Positions 37,711 to 47,200 of a stretch of DNA of 52,344 nt are shown one piece after another. Each line of letters starts with the position of its first letter. The stretch's first letter is position 1. The notes under the pieces are model-generated. The model was not told the origin of the DNA, made no database searches, and was given only the letters and a program-made list of their open reading frames with translations. The DNA comes from Lewinellaceae bacterium (GTDB lineage Bacteria; Bacteroidota; Bacteroidia; Chitinophagales; Saprospiraceae): contig JADJOD010000037.1 in NCBI GenBank assembly GCA_016713985.1, forward strand, positions 1-52,344, written 5' to 3'. A program made the position numbers and the translations under genes.

Positions 37711-37718
37711 CAAAGGTA
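37711..37718 (-). promoter_or_regulatory. -7 box upstream of the LVIVD-repeat gene
   Basis: TACCTTTG on the minus strand, 70 bases before the ATG at 37640, fits TAnnTTTG. It lies in the 100-base gap to the thioesterase gene. Confidence 0.5.
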
Positions 37719-37740
37719 ACTTCAGGTCTACACCTGCCTG

Positions 37741-38175
37741 TCATTGCCGTGCCACAATAGCCACTGTTAGACGGCTAATACACGACAAATCTCCCTTTTC
37801 ATCCCGAATTTCGATTTGCCAGACGTGTATCTGCCTGCCCAGTCGCACCGGGCGACAGGTGCCGGTGACCCGGCTGCCTTCCCGCACACTTTTTAAATGG
37901 TTGGCGTTGATTTCGAGTCCGACGGCTGTGTGTGTGGAAAGATCTGCCACACAAAGTGTGCTGGCCACACTGCCGAGGGTTTCTGCCAGGGCGACATTGG
38001 CGCCGCCGTGAAGGATACGGAAGGGTTGTACTGTTTTTTCATTCACCGGCATGGTGGCCGTGATAAAATCGTCGCCGATTTCGGTGAAAACAATGCCGAT
38101 GTGTTCGCCCATCGTGTTGGCATTCAGGGTGTTAAGGCCGTCCAATGTATGCGGCTGCTTCCAGATGTTTGGCAT
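37741..38175 (-). CDS. Hotdog-fold thioesterase (PaaI/YbdB-like)
   Basis: A 144-residue acyl-CoA thioesterase-like protein. The PaaI/4HBT signature is clear: LHGGANVALAETLGSVAS, with the central helix following the HGG and the Glu of AET at the catalytic position, then GLEINANHLKSVREG and a terminal strand pair (RQIHVWQIEIRDEKG and SCISRLTVAIV). Length and order match EntH/YbdB-type enzymes that hydrolyse aromatic or beta-keto acyl thioesters. It follows the transporter gene by 27 bases, so the two are likely cotranscribed. The acyl group is unknown. Confidence 0.88.
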   Translation of the reverse strand: MPNIWKQPHTLDGLNTLNANTMGEHIGIVFTEIGDDFITATMPVNEKTVQPFRILHGGANVALAETLGSVASTLCVADLSTHTAVGLEINANHLKSVREGSRVTGTCRPVRLGRQIHVWQIEIRDEKGDLSCISRLTVAIVARQ

Positions 38176-38202
38176 AATAACGAAGCGGATGGTGTGGCGG
38201 GT

Positions 38203-39138
38203 TTATACTTTTCCTTCCGGATGTTCGGGTTCTTCCTGATCCATAACCACGGGCGTGGAACGTACCCCGTTCACCTTGTTGGCCTGGTATGCAAACAGGC
38301 ACGCCGTCCAGAAAGAGTACAGGGAGTAGACCAGCGCCGGTTTTACCATATCCTGGTTTCCGAGCAGATTATTGGCGATCAGGAAGGCGAGCGTGGTATT
38401 TTGAACCCCGCTTTCCATCGCTGCCGTAATCCGGGAAGCATGGGGCAGTTGCATGTATTTCATAAAAAAATACCCGAAAAACAAACAACCGGCGTTTTGG
38501 ATCAACGCAACCGGTGTTATCACCAAAAGGTCGCTCCATTTTAGTCCGGCTCCGCCGTGACTTTCTCCGGCAAACATCTTGATGGCAAAAACGGTCCCGA
38601 GCAGCACCAGCATCACGTATTTGGCCGGTTTATTTATCTTATTGGCAAAAACAGGAAAACGCTGCCGGACAAACAAACCGATGAAAGCCGGAATAATGGT
38701 GATAAAAAATATCTGGCTGACCGTTTCCCAAAAAGGCAGGTGCAGGTCCGTTTCTCTCCCGATAAACACCAGTAATCCGATGTTTACAACAATTGGTATG
38801 GAAAACAGGGTCAGAAAACTGTTTACCGCCGTGAGTGAAAGGGACAATGCCACATTGCCGCGCCAGATGTAGGTGAGAAAACCGGAAGTAGCGCCACCCG
38901 GACTTGCGGCTAATATGATAAATCCAACTTTTAAAACCGCCGGTATGGGGGCGATCAAACTGATAATAAAGGCAATAATCGGCAACCCCACCATCTGAGC
39001 GGTCAGCGCAGTGAAAAACGCGCGTGGGTGCCGGATTATACTGATAAAATCAGATAAAGTCAGCGACAGCCCGACGCCGAACATTACCATGCCCAGGACT
39101 GTACTGACTGCAAGATCAACAACAACGGTGGCAGACAA
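38203..39138 (-). CDS. Bile acid:sodium symporter family (BASS/SBF) transporter
   Basis: A polytopic membrane protein of 311 residues with about nine to ten helices. Family hallmarks are LGMVMFGVGLSLTLSDF near the N-terminus, ILAASPGGATSGFLTYIWRG (the sodium-site region, about 75-94) and the second inverted-repeat counterpart SGVQNTTLAFLIANN (about 240-254). It would cotransport an organic anion with sodium; in bacteria bile acids are rarely the substrate. The frame opens with TTG at 39138; the first in-frame ATG is inside the first helix, so TTG is the likelier start. It precedes the thioesterase gene and diverges from the DUF155 gene. Confidence 0.9.
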   Translation of the reverse strand: MSATVVVDLAVSTVLGMVMFGVGLSLTLSDFISIIRHPRAFFTALTAQMVGLPIIAFIISLIAPIPAVLKVGFIILAASPGGATSGFLTYIWRGNVALSLSLTAVNSFLTLFSIPIVVNIGLLVFIGRETDLHLPFWETVSQIFFITIIPAFIGLFVRQRFPVFANKINKPAKYVMLVLLGTVFAIKMFAGESHGGAGLKWSDLLVITPVALIQNAGCLFFGYFFMKYMQLPHASRITAAMESGVQNTTLAFLIANNLLGNQDMVKPALVYSLYSFWTACLFAYQANKVNGVRSTPVVMDQEEPEHPEGKV

Positions 39139-39248
39139 AGGGGAATTTTTTTATTTCGCACAAACTTAAGGGAAAACCCCGCAACCCCGAACCACAAGAA
39201 GGATGAATATTCATCGTATGGGTTTTTAGCCCGATATTCGCACTTGTT

Positions 39249-40025
39249 ATGAATGTTACCGCTTTTTATATTGCCGAAGAACTGGACCTCAAACGCCTCA
39301 AAATTTCCTACGCAGGCACTCTGCTGCAGGAAAACCCTTCGGAACTGTTTTACCGGGTCGACGAGGGCGCCTATTTTTATGTGTTCGATTACGGGGCCGT
39401 GGTGTTTGCAGATATGACGGACACCGATATCAGTAAAACCCTGGCCTTGTTGCAAGCGTATTGTGCACACCCGCTGCAAGAGGTGCTTCGCGACGATTTT
39501 GAAATTATTCACGACCCCGAAGCGCAACTCACCTTTGGATTTGACAGCCTCATCGTCCCGAAATTAGAGGTTGACGTAGTCAAAATCGCCATGCTCAACG
39601 TCGCGCACACCGTTGCAATGGACTTTTATTCCCAGCGCGCACACGAATTGTTGTCGGAAGTCCGGCTTTTTACCAGCCAGATGGAAGTAAACGGCTCCAT
39701 CCACATCAGCCGGAAAAACATGCTGCGTTTTATCGGCCGGATGCTGAACAGCAAAAACCGGATCGTTGAAAACCTGTTCGTTTTTGACGGCCCCGAAGTG
39801 GCCTGGGAAGACGAACTGCTCGACCGCATTCACCGCGGCCTTTCCCGAACGTTTGAAATTCAAACCCGCTTCAAGGAAGTGGAATATACCTTCAAAGTGA
39901 TCGAAGACAATCTTTCCGTCTTTCGTGAACTTTACCTGCACCGCGAAAGCAGCAAACTGGAATGGATCATCATCATCCTGATCTGCATCGAAGTATTTGA
40001 CCTGATTATCAGCAAGATATTTTAG
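39249..40025 (+). CDS. RMD1/YagE (DUF155) family protein
   Basis: A 258-residue member of the DUF155 family, related to yeast Rmd1 and mitochondrial RMND1. Features are YFYVFDYGAVVFADM (about 40-55), the helical middle section with KIAMLNVAHTVAMDFYSQRA, RFIGRMLNSKNRIVENLFV, and a C-terminal anchor LEWIIIILICIEVFDLIIS of about 20 hydrophobic residues. That places the body in the cytoplasm with a C-terminal membrane tail. The biochemical activity of bacterial members is not known. It is a single plus-strand gene, followed by a palindromic element. Confidence 0.85.
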   Translation: MNVTAFYIAEELDLKRLKISYAGTLLQENPSELFYRVDEGAYFYVFDYGAVVFADMTDTDISKTLALLQAYCAHPLQEVLRDDFEIIHDPEAQLTFGFDSLIVPKLEVDVVKIAMLNVAHTVAMDFYSQRAHELLSEVRLFTSQMEVNGSIHISRKNMLRFIGRMLNSKNRIVENLFVFDGPEVAWEDELLDRIHRGLSRTFEIQTRFKEVEYTFKVIEDNLSVFRELYLHRESSKLEWIIIILICIEVFDLIISKIF

Positions 40026-40042
40026 TGTTTCGGGTTATGGCT

Positions 40043-40211
40043 GTTGTGTCAAAAGTCAGGAGCACTTTATTTTGGCTTTGAAACGGGAAATATTATTTTA
40101 AATCGCGACCGAACCAGACATTCCGGTTTTAAAACCTGGAATGTCTGGCATCATCGAATAAAATTTCTCCCAATACGCGACAATGCGCAACTTAAAGACT
40201 TTTGACACAAC
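40043..40211. repeat. MITE-like palindromic element with 15-bp terminal inverted repeats
   Basis: GTTGTGTCAAAAGTC at 40043-40057 is exactly complementary to GACTTTTGACACAAC at 40197-40211. The centre at 40114-40148 is a near-perfect hairpin: CCAGACATTCC pairs with GGAATGTCTGG around GGTTTTAAAACCT. The regions between show partial complementarity (GGGAAAT and ATTTCTCCC). It sits between convergent genes, encodes nothing, and its central hairpin could act as a terminator for both. Confidence 0.75.
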
Positions 40212-40215
40212 CCCG

Positions 40216-41256
40216 CTACTCAACAATAATGATTTCTCCGGGTGCAATTCCGACCGGGAAGGAACCCGTTTTTACGCCGCCTGCGTTGTAGATCACTACT
40301 TCACCCGGCGATGTAAAATCCCTGGCATCCGCGCAATAGAGGTCGCCGGTAGCAGGGTGACAGGCCAAACCATAGGCTGATTGATTAAAAAGCGGAGTGA
40401 CGGTGAATTGGTTGGCCGTCCAGATTTTCCCACCTCCGGCAAAATAGAGCAAGTTGCCGCTGGGGTTGGCGCACAAATCGGTGGAATAAGCCGGAATATC
40501 GAAACCCGTGCCCGCCGGCGCCATTTTATCCAGAAATCCTTTGGGCGTGGCATCCAGAAAAGAACCCGCACAAAGCACATAAGGATTGGAACCGGTGAGG
40601 GCCGATTTAACCAGATCGCCGGGATTTTTTCCTCCGACCGTAATACGCGCCGTTTCGGTTTCTGCAACAAGATCAACCACAGAAACGGTCGAATCGATGC
40701 CCAGGCCGCCCCCGTTGGCCACCATGAGGGTGGAAGCATCGGTAAAAATCATTTTTTCGGGACCGGCTCCAACAGGAATCAGTTTGACGATGGTGTTGGT
40801 GTTCAGATCGACCCTGGCAATACTGCCGTCCAAGCCATCCTTGCCCCACTGACTCACATAGGCGGTATTTTGATCGAGCGGCAAAAAATAACGCGGGAGG
40901 GTCAGCCCGCCGATGGTGTCGATAAATTTGAAGGTGGTTTGGTCAACGATCACCACGAGGCCAATCCCGTTTACACAGATGTATCCCTTGCCGTTGTGAA
41001 AAGTGAGGGATTGTACGAACTGGCCCAGCGAGCCGCCGTTTTCAAGACCAAAAATATCCTGCACGGTTTCCTCTGTTTGAGGATTGTGCCAGGTAATAGT
41101 TCCGCCACCGCCGAAAGGTCCTTCGTTGACGACAAAGATACCTTTGGAATAGTCGCGGGTAACTACAACCGGATTGTCGTCGCCCAGGTTACAGGCGGCG
41201 AAGCCGAAGATGCCGAGAAGCAAAAGCAGCAGTTGAAAAAAATGTCTGACTTTCAT
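40216..41256 (-). CDS. BtuG-like YncE/DUF5074 beta-propeller lipoprotein
   Basis: A surface lipoprotein of 346 residues, lipobox GFAAC (Cys22), followed by a predicted seven-bladed beta-propeller of YncE/DUF5074 type (GIFVVNEGPFGGGGTITW, GSIARVDLNTNTIVKLIPVG, STVSVVDLVAETETARITVG, GEVVIYNAGGVKTGSFPVG). Proteins of this kind in Bacteroides (BtuG) capture cobalamin for the TonB receptor BtuB. The assignment is strengthened because a cobalamin riboswitch lies in its leader. I used the ATG at 41256; the long upstream open frame runs through the riboswitch and is not coding. No btuB is in this window, and the TonB receptor at 49.4-51.6 kb has no riboswitch. B12 binding itself is inference. Confidence 0.78.
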   Translation of the reverse strand: MKVRHFFQLLLLLLGIFGFAACNLGDDNPVVVTRDYSKGIFVVNEGPFGGGGTITWHNPQTEETVQDIFGLENGGSLGQFVQSLTFHNGKGYICVNGIGLVVIVDQTTFKFIDTIGGLTLPRYFLPLDQNTAYVSQWGKDGLDGSIARVDLNTNTIVKLIPVGAGPEKMIFTDASTLMVANGGGLGIDSTVSVVDLVAETETARITVGGKNPGDLVKSALTGSNPYVLCAGSFLDATPKGFLDKMAPAGTGFDIPAYSTDLCANPSGNLLYFAGGGKIWTANQFTVTPLFNQSAYGLACHPATGDLYCADARDFTSPGEVVIYNAGGVKTGSFPVGIAPGEIIIVE

Positions 41257-41384
41257 TTTTGATGATTTAATTGTCTGAAAATGAAAGGCAAACGGGAGGA
41301 AATGCAGCCAGTCCACGCTCCCTGTCCGAAAAATTCGTTCAGCGGAAAAGGTTACGGACAAAGGTCCGGCGCCTGCAATGGACG

Positions 41385-41625
41385 GCCAACAGGCTTTCTT
41401 CCCGAAGCCCGGTTGATTCGGTGGTATTGGCAGGTCTTCTGGCTCGTTTCGGTGGAGCGCGCCTTCCCATTCCCGTATGCAGGAACAGTGGCTTGGAAAA
41501 TGCTCGTCACCTGGCAACCGGACTTGCGCTGAATAAAAAGCAACGCAGGCGGCTGGTGAAACTTACAGCAGCGGGGACTGCCCCGGATTTTCACCGGAGT
41601 TCCCTTTTAATCCTTCCGGGTTGAC
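41385..41625 (-). ncRNA. Cobalamin (B12) riboswitch
   Basis: On the minus strand the leader contains GGGAACTCCGGTGAAAATCC, then GGGGCAGTCCCCGCTGCTGTAAGT (41561-41604 overall), the conserved GGGAAnnnGGTGnAAnTCCnnnnCnGnCCCCGCnnCTGTnA core. Further on is the B12 box GAGCCAGAAGACCTGCC at 41429-41445. These are the two diagnostic blocks of the class. It lies between the promoter box at 41648 and the BtuG-like ATG at 41256. A possible expression hairpin (GTCCG and CGGAC about 30 bases apart) is in 41310-41365. Cobalamin binding would be expected to switch the gene off. Confidence 0.93.
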
Positions 41626-41647
41626 GGAGAGGAACCAAAAACCGCAA

Positions 41648-41655
41648 CAAAAGTA
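41648..41655 (-). promoter_or_regulatory. -7 box upstream of the B12 riboswitch
   Basis: TACTTTTG on the minus strand fits TAnnTTTG and lies just 5' of the riboswitch aptamer, in the 56-base gap after the DinB-family gene. A -33 element is not clear. Confidence 0.55.
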
Positions 41656-41680
41656 GAAATAATCGTTCGGGTCATCGGCA

Positions 41681-42238
41681 TCAGAGCCGTGGTAATGTTG
41701 CCTGCGCCTGAATAAAATGGCGCTTTACGTGCAAAACGAGGTACTCCAGCAAGTCACCCAGTAAAAAATGGAAGCCCGGCCAGCGAAAATGTTTGACTTT
41801 GGCTTTGTTCAGATTCACCAGCCTGCATTGCTGCACCAAACGCAGCAACATCTTGCAGTTGATCAAAAACGCCTTGAGTTCGTGCTGGCGGATTGTTAGC
41901 CTTTTCGGATCAATTCGTTTGGGGCTTTTGCGCCGCGAAGCGCCCATGTTTTCCGGGTTCACGGCGCGAATAGCCCATGACCCGATCCAGTTGTGGCGGA
42001 TTTGATCGGCAGGGGCCCAGGCGCGTGCTTTGGATTTGTGGATGGAAAGTTCGATTCGGGGCAAAAAATAATCGAAATGGGCGTTCAGATGTGCAAAGCA
42101 CTCCAGCGCATTCCAGCGTTCGGGTTGTGTTCGTACCTGCAATGCTTCTTCGGGGAGGGTGGCAAATTGGGTGCGGGCTTGTTCCAGTAGGCTGCGTAAA
42201 TCGGATTCCAATCGGTCGAGCAGGTCGGTCTGCGTCAT
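41681..42238 (-). CDS. DinB-family (DinB_2) protein
   Basis: A 185-residue four-helix-bundle protein of the DinB/YfiT-like superfamily. Recognisable pieces are the N-terminal helix with LLEQARTQFATLPEEAL, the metal-site region RWNALECFAHLNAHFDYFLP (first His), and the C-terminal YLVLHVKRHFIQAQ, which supplies the usual HxxxH pair. The middle insert is basic (RRKSPKRIDPKRLT). The family includes metal-dependent thiol transferases and proteins of unknown role; bacillithiol-dependent members exist, which is of interest given bshC elsewhere in the window, but no link is shown. A -7 box precedes it at 42267. Confidence 0.85.
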   Translation of the reverse strand: MTQTDLLDRLESDLRSLLEQARTQFATLPEEALQVRTQPERWNALECFAHLNAHFDYFLPRIELSIHKSKARAWAPADQIRHNWIGSWAIRAVNPENMGASRRKSPKRIDPKRLTIRQHELKAFLINCKMLLRLVQQCRLVNLNKAKVKHFRWPGFHFLLGDLLEYLVLHVKRHFIQAQATLPRL

Positions 42239-42266
42239 ATGAAGCGGTTCGTTATATCAAGGGGGG

Positions 42267-42274
42267 CAAAGGTA
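42267..42274 (-). promoter_or_regulatory. -7 box of the DinB-family gene
   Basis: TACCTTTG on the minus strand, 29 bases before the ATG at 42238, fits TAnnTTTG. The divergent spacer to rimO also has GACCTTTG on the plus strand near 42320, a possible but weaker rimO box. Confidence 0.55.
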
Positions 42275-42398
42275 ACAGGGCTTTGCAAAGTGAGTGGTTA
42301 AAATTTAGGGTAATTTCAGCGACCTTTGCGGCGAAATCAAACCCGGGCAGGGATATTCCGCAAACCCGGCCGGAGCTATTTGCCGGAGAAATACGAAT

Positions 42399-43709
42399 AT
42401 GAAGACTAAAACGATTCGAAAAGACAAGATAAACGTCGTTACACTCGGGTGTTCCAAAAATCTGGTGGACAGTGAAAACCTGATCACACAATTGCGCGGC
42501 AATGACTTCGAAGTGACCCACGACAATCCCGAACCCGATGCCAACGTCGTGATCGTGAATACCTGCGGTTTTATCGACGTAGCCAAACAGGAAAGTATCG
42601 ATACGATCATAGAATATGCAGATATCAAAAAGGCGGGCGGTATTGATAAATTGTACGTAACGGGTTGTTTGTCACAACGTTATAAAGACGACCTCGAAGC
42701 GGAAATTCCCGAGGTGGACGCTTTTTTTGGCACCCTTGAAATGCCTGCCCTGCTCGCCCGGCTCGAAGCGGATTATAAATACGAACTGCTGGGCGAACGC
42801 CAGATCACCACGTTGCCGCACTATGCTTACCTGAAAATATCGGAAGGTTGTAATCGCACCTGCTCGTTTTGCGCCATCCCGCTGATGCGCGGCAAACACG
42901 TCAGCCGGCCGGTTGAAGAACTGGTGCTCGAAGCAAAACCCCTCGCCCGGCGTGGCGTGAAGGAACTCCTGCTGATTGCCCAGGAACTCACGTATTACGG
43001 CCTCGACCTGTATAAAACCCGCGAACTGCCTCGGCTCCTGCACGCGTTGGCCGATGTGGAAGGTATCGAATGGATCCGGCTGCATTACGCCTACCCGAGC
43101 AAATTTCCGCTGGAAATACTGGATGTCATGGCGCAGCGCAAAGAAATCTGCAATTACCTTGACATTCCGCTGCAACACGCCTCGGACCATGTGTTGAACC
43201 TCATGCGCCGCCAGATCAGCCGCGCCGAGACGGAAGAACTGCTGGCGCAAATACGCGAAAAAGTGCCGGGTATTGCCCTACGCACCACGTTTCTGGTGGG
43301 TCACCCGGGCGAAACGGAGCAGGATTTTGAACAACTGCTCGATTTTGTACAGCAGCAGGAATTTGAACGTGTGGGGGTGTTTCAGTATTCCCACGAAGAA
43401 AATACACGTGCTCACGAGTTGCCCGACGACATTCCCGCCGATGTGAAGCAAGAACGCGCCAACCGCCTGATGGAAGCACAGCAGGAAATTTCGCTGCGCA
43501 AAAATGAAGCGAAGGTCGGCCGGGTATTTTCAACCCTGTTCGACCGGAAAGAAGGGAAGTTTTTTATCGGCCGCACGGAAGCCGACTCCCCGGAAGTGGA
43601 CAATGAAGTGCTGGTGCCCGCCAAAGGCAACTATGTCCGCCTGGGCGACTTTGCCGAAGTACGCATCACCGGCGCGGAAGAATTTGATCTGTACGGGGAA
43701 CTTGTTTGA
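42399..43709 (+). CDS. rimO: Ribosomal protein S12 methylthiotransferase
   Basis: A radical-SAM enzyme that methylthiolates an Asp of ribosomal protein S12. The 436-residue product has the N-terminal iron-sulfur domain (LGCSKNLVDSE, VNTCGFIDVAKQES and TGCLSQRY supply the three cluster cysteines), the radical SAM motif CNRTCSFCAIP (about 150), the RimO-type IPLMRGKHVSRP, and the C-terminal TRAM domain (about 370-436; GRTEADSPEVDNEVLVP). The ISEGCNRTC and LGCSKN forms distinguish RimO from MiaB. All cluster ligands are present. The ATG at 42399 fits the family. Confidence 0.95.
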   Translation: MKTKTIRKDKINVVTLGCSKNLVDSENLITQLRGNDFEVTHDNPEPDANVVIVNTCGFIDVAKQESIDTIIEYADIKKAGGIDKLYVTGCLSQRYKDDLEAEIPEVDAFFGTLEMPALLARLEADYKYELLGERQITTLPHYAYLKISEGCNRTCSFCAIPLMRGKHVSRPVEELVLEAKPLARRGVKELLLIAQELTYYGLDLYKTRELPRLLHALADVEGIEWIRLHYAYPSKFPLEILDVMAQRKEICNYLDIPLQHASDHVLNLMRRQISRAETEELLAQIREKVPGIALRTTFLVGHPGETEQDFEQLLDFVQQQEFERVGVFQYSHEENTRAHELPDDIPADVKQERANRLMEAQQEISLRKNEAKVGRVFSTLFDRKEGKFFIGRTEADSPEVDNEVLVPAKGNYVRLGDFAEVRITGAEEFDLYGELV

Positions 43710-43716
43710 TGGCGGA

Positions 43717-44100
43717 TTAAAGTCCGCCCCAAATCGCTCTTACCAGCAAGGCCGCCAGCAACACGCCGATCAGGATGGCCAAACCCACCAAAATGCCGGA
43801 GTCTTTGGACACCTCGGCGGGTGAAACGGTCGTAATGGCCGCTTCCTGCAAAATTTCACGCGCCCGGGTGGAGTCCAGCGGGTGTACGTGCAAACGCACA
43901 ACGATCTGTAAATGAGGCAATACGCTTGAAGAAGCAGTGTTGGCCAAAAAACAGTGAATACCTTCCGAACGCAAACGCGCCGCAGCCACTTCCGCTTCCA
44001 TCAGCGAAAAAAATTTGGCCACCACCTCGCCTTCTTCGGCAAGGCCGCGGTACTCATTCTCATCAAATTCAAAATCGTCGAGAAGTTCTGTGCGGCGCAT
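43717..44100 (-). CDS. DUF2007-type putative signal-transducing protein with C-terminal anchor
   Basis: A 127-residue protein. An acidic N-terminus (DDFEFDENEYRGLAEE) is followed by a DUF2007-like domain (about 25-95): EVVAKFFSLMEAEVAAARLR, GIHCFLAN and LHVHPLDSTRAREIL. This domain is related to the ferredoxin-like fold of small PII-like proteins. The end is one membrane helix, GILVGLAILIGVLLAALLV. The cytoplasmic domain is thus tethered by a C-terminal anchor. It converges with rimO with 7 bases between the stops. No function is known for the family. Confidence 0.78.
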   Translation of the reverse strand: MRRTELLDDFEFDENEYRGLAEEGEVVAKFFSLMEAEVAAARLRSEGIHCFLANTASSSVLPHLQIVVRLHVHPLDSTRAREILQEAAITTVSPAEVSKDSGILVGLAILIGVLLAALLVRAIWGGL

Positions 44101-44277
44101 AATGCTTCAAACATCCGACTTTTCCCGGAATTCGCAAAATATCCCTATTTATGCGGCCGCAAATACCAAGGCGACACCACGCGGCACGACGCAATGATAT
44201 ATTTTGTACGTCCAGCCCCATCGCCGGGATCATTAATTTAACTAACGACAGTTGTGACATACTAAAAACTCCCGTTC

Positions 44278-47200
44278 ATGACATTGAAATACCGTTTTGC
44301 TCTTTGCCTGTTTTTTACCTCTTTTTGTGCGTTTTCCCAGGAAAAACCCAAATGGGACGTGTCCAATCCCTCCGGAAACGTGCCGTATAAAGACGTGGAA
44401 TTCACCACTTCCGAAGGCACCTGGATGAGCCTCGACGTGTCGCCCGACGGCAAAACCATTGTGTTCGACCTGCTCGGCGATATTTATTCCATGCCTGCCA
44501 CCGGCGGCACAGCCACGGCGCTTCGCCAGGGCATCGCATGGGAAGTTCAGCCGCGTTTTTCGCCCGACGGCAAAAAAATTCTGTTTACTTCTGATGCGGG
44601 TGGCGGCGACAATATATGGGTCATGGATGCCGACAGTAAAAACGTCAAACAAGTTACCAAAGAAAGTTTTCGCTTGCTCAACAACGCCGTTTGGATTGAT
44701 AATGAATACATTGTAGCGCGCAAACACTTCACCAACACCCGTTCGCTCGGTGCAGGCGAACTCTGGATGTACCACCATACCGGCGGCGAAGGCATCCAGC
44801 TGACCAAACGCAAAAACGATCAGCAGGACGTAAACGAGCCAAGTGTCAGCCCCGACGGGCGGTATATTTATTTTAGTGAAGACATGTACGGCGGCGGTTT
44901 TTTTCAGTACAACAAAAATCCGAATACGCAGATTTTCGCCGTTCGCCGGTATGACCGTGAAGAAGGCAAAATTGAAGAAGTGACCGGCGGATCGGGTGGG
45001 GCTTGCCGCCCGCAAATTTCCCGCGACGGCCGATGGCTGGCTTTCGTGCGGCGGGATTACACGAAAACCGTGCTGTGTATCAGGGATTTATCGACGGGTG
45101 AAGAATTTCCGGTTTACGACGGTTTGGATAAGGATCAACAGGAAGCGTGGACAACATTCGGGTGTTATCCGGGGTTCGCATGGGGGCCGGCTCCTCGTTA
45201 CAGTTATGAATTGTTTGTTTGGGCAGGTGGCAAAATCAAACATTTATCCTTTGGCGACGGGGTGCAGGGGAAAGATGATGTGGTGGTAAAAGACATTCCC
45301 TTCACTTGTCAGGTAAAGACCAAAGTAGCCGAAACACTGCGTTTTGAAAACAAGGTGTTTGAGCCGGAATTTACGGCGAAAGCCATTCGGCAGGCGGCAA
45401 CGAGCCCGGACGGTAAAACATTGATTTTTAATGCCGCCGGTAAATTATATAAAAAAGATTTGCCCGCCGGCAAACCGATATTGTTGACAAAAGACGGGAA
45501 AGGCCCTTCCCCCGACATTGTCCCCGTGGATACTCACCTGGAATTTGAACCGTCTTTTTCCGCAGATGGAAACAGGGTGCTGTACACTATTTGGAACGAT
45601 CAATACAGGGGCGGAATTCGGGTTTTAGACCTGAAATCCAATCTCCACAGGAGTTTTGGCCTGAAATCCGCCATTTATCGCACCCCCGCTTTCTCTCCCG
45701 ACGGCAAACAAATCGTTTTCAGGATGCAATCCGGCGACGACGAACTCGGCCCGGGCATGACCGACAAACCCGGTATTTATATGGTTGATCAGGACGGCAA
45801 CAACTTGCGTTTTGTCACAGAAAGCGGCGAAAATCCACGGTTTTCCCCCGACGGGAAACGTATTTACGTCAGCACGGGTGGTGCATTATTCGGCGGTCTT
45901 GACAAATCCTATAAATCGTACGATCTCAACGGCAAAGACGAGCGGGTGCATTTTAAATCAAAATACGCCCATTCATTTATCCCTTCCCCCGACGGCAAAT
46001 GGCTGGCTTTTATCGAGTTACACAAAACTTATATCTGCGCGTTCCCGCAAACCGGCAAAACCATCGACCTCAGCGCCGATACCAAAGCCATTCCGGCGAC
46101 TGTAGTCAGCCGTGATGCCGGCTACAATCTGCACTGGAGCAGCGATTCAAAAAAACTGCACTATACGCTTGGGGATGAATACTTTACGATTGATCTGAAC
46201 GAACGTTTTGCCTTTCTGCCCGGCGCCCCGGATACCTTGCCGAAATTAGATTCTGTTGGCCTGAAAATTGGCCTGACCCTGAAAACCGACGTGCCTGAAG
46301 GGGCGCTTGTTCTGGAAAGCGTCCGCATCATCACGATGGAAAACGAACGTGTCATCGAAAACGGTGTGGTGGTGGTGGAAGGCAACAAAATCACCTTCGT
46401 CGGCTCACAAACGGAGTATCAGGCCGCCAAATTTAAAGTCAACAACCCAAAAGTGATTGATTGTCAGGGCAAAACCGTCATGCCCGGCCTGATCGACGTT
46501 CACGCCCACCCCGGCAACTTCCGCTTTGGCCTCAATCCGCAAAAACAATGGGAATATTACGCCCAACTCGCTTACGGCGTCACTACCCAGCACGACCCAT
46601 CCGTAAATGCCGAAATGGCCTTCTCCAACGCGGAAATGCTCAAAGCAGGGCGTATGGTGGGACCGCGTCTATATTCCACAGGAACAATACTTTACGGCGC
46701 TGACGGCGACTTCAAGGCGCCGATTAACTCACTCGACGACGCGCGTTCGGCCTTGCGGCGCACAAAGGCCTGGGGAGCGTTTTCCGTAAAAAGTTACAAC
46801 CAGCCGCGCCGCGAACAGCGCCAGCAGGTCATCGCCGCCGCCCGCGAACTGGGTATGCTGGTGGTGCCGGAAGGTGGTTCCTTTTTCCACCACAACCTCA
46901 GCGAGGTCGTCGACGGTCATACCGGCATCGAACACAACCTGCCGGTTGCGCCGCTTTACAAGGATGTTATAACCCTTTGGAGTAAAACCGCCACCCACAA
47001 TACCCCGACGTTGATCGTCAATTACGGCAGCCTGAACGGCGAATACTACTGGTACCAGAATTCGGAAGTCTGGAAGAAAAAACCCTTGCTGAACTTTACG
47101 CCCAAACACGTCCTCGACGAACGCAGCCGCCACCGCACCATGGCGCCGGAAGAAGAATATCGCAACGGACACATTCTGGTGAGCCAATCCTGCAAAAAAC

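Noticed and set aside
41257..41517. In-frame N-terminal extension of the BtuG-like protein
   Set aside because: It crosses the riboswitch and ends before a proper lipoprotein signal peptide at 41256.
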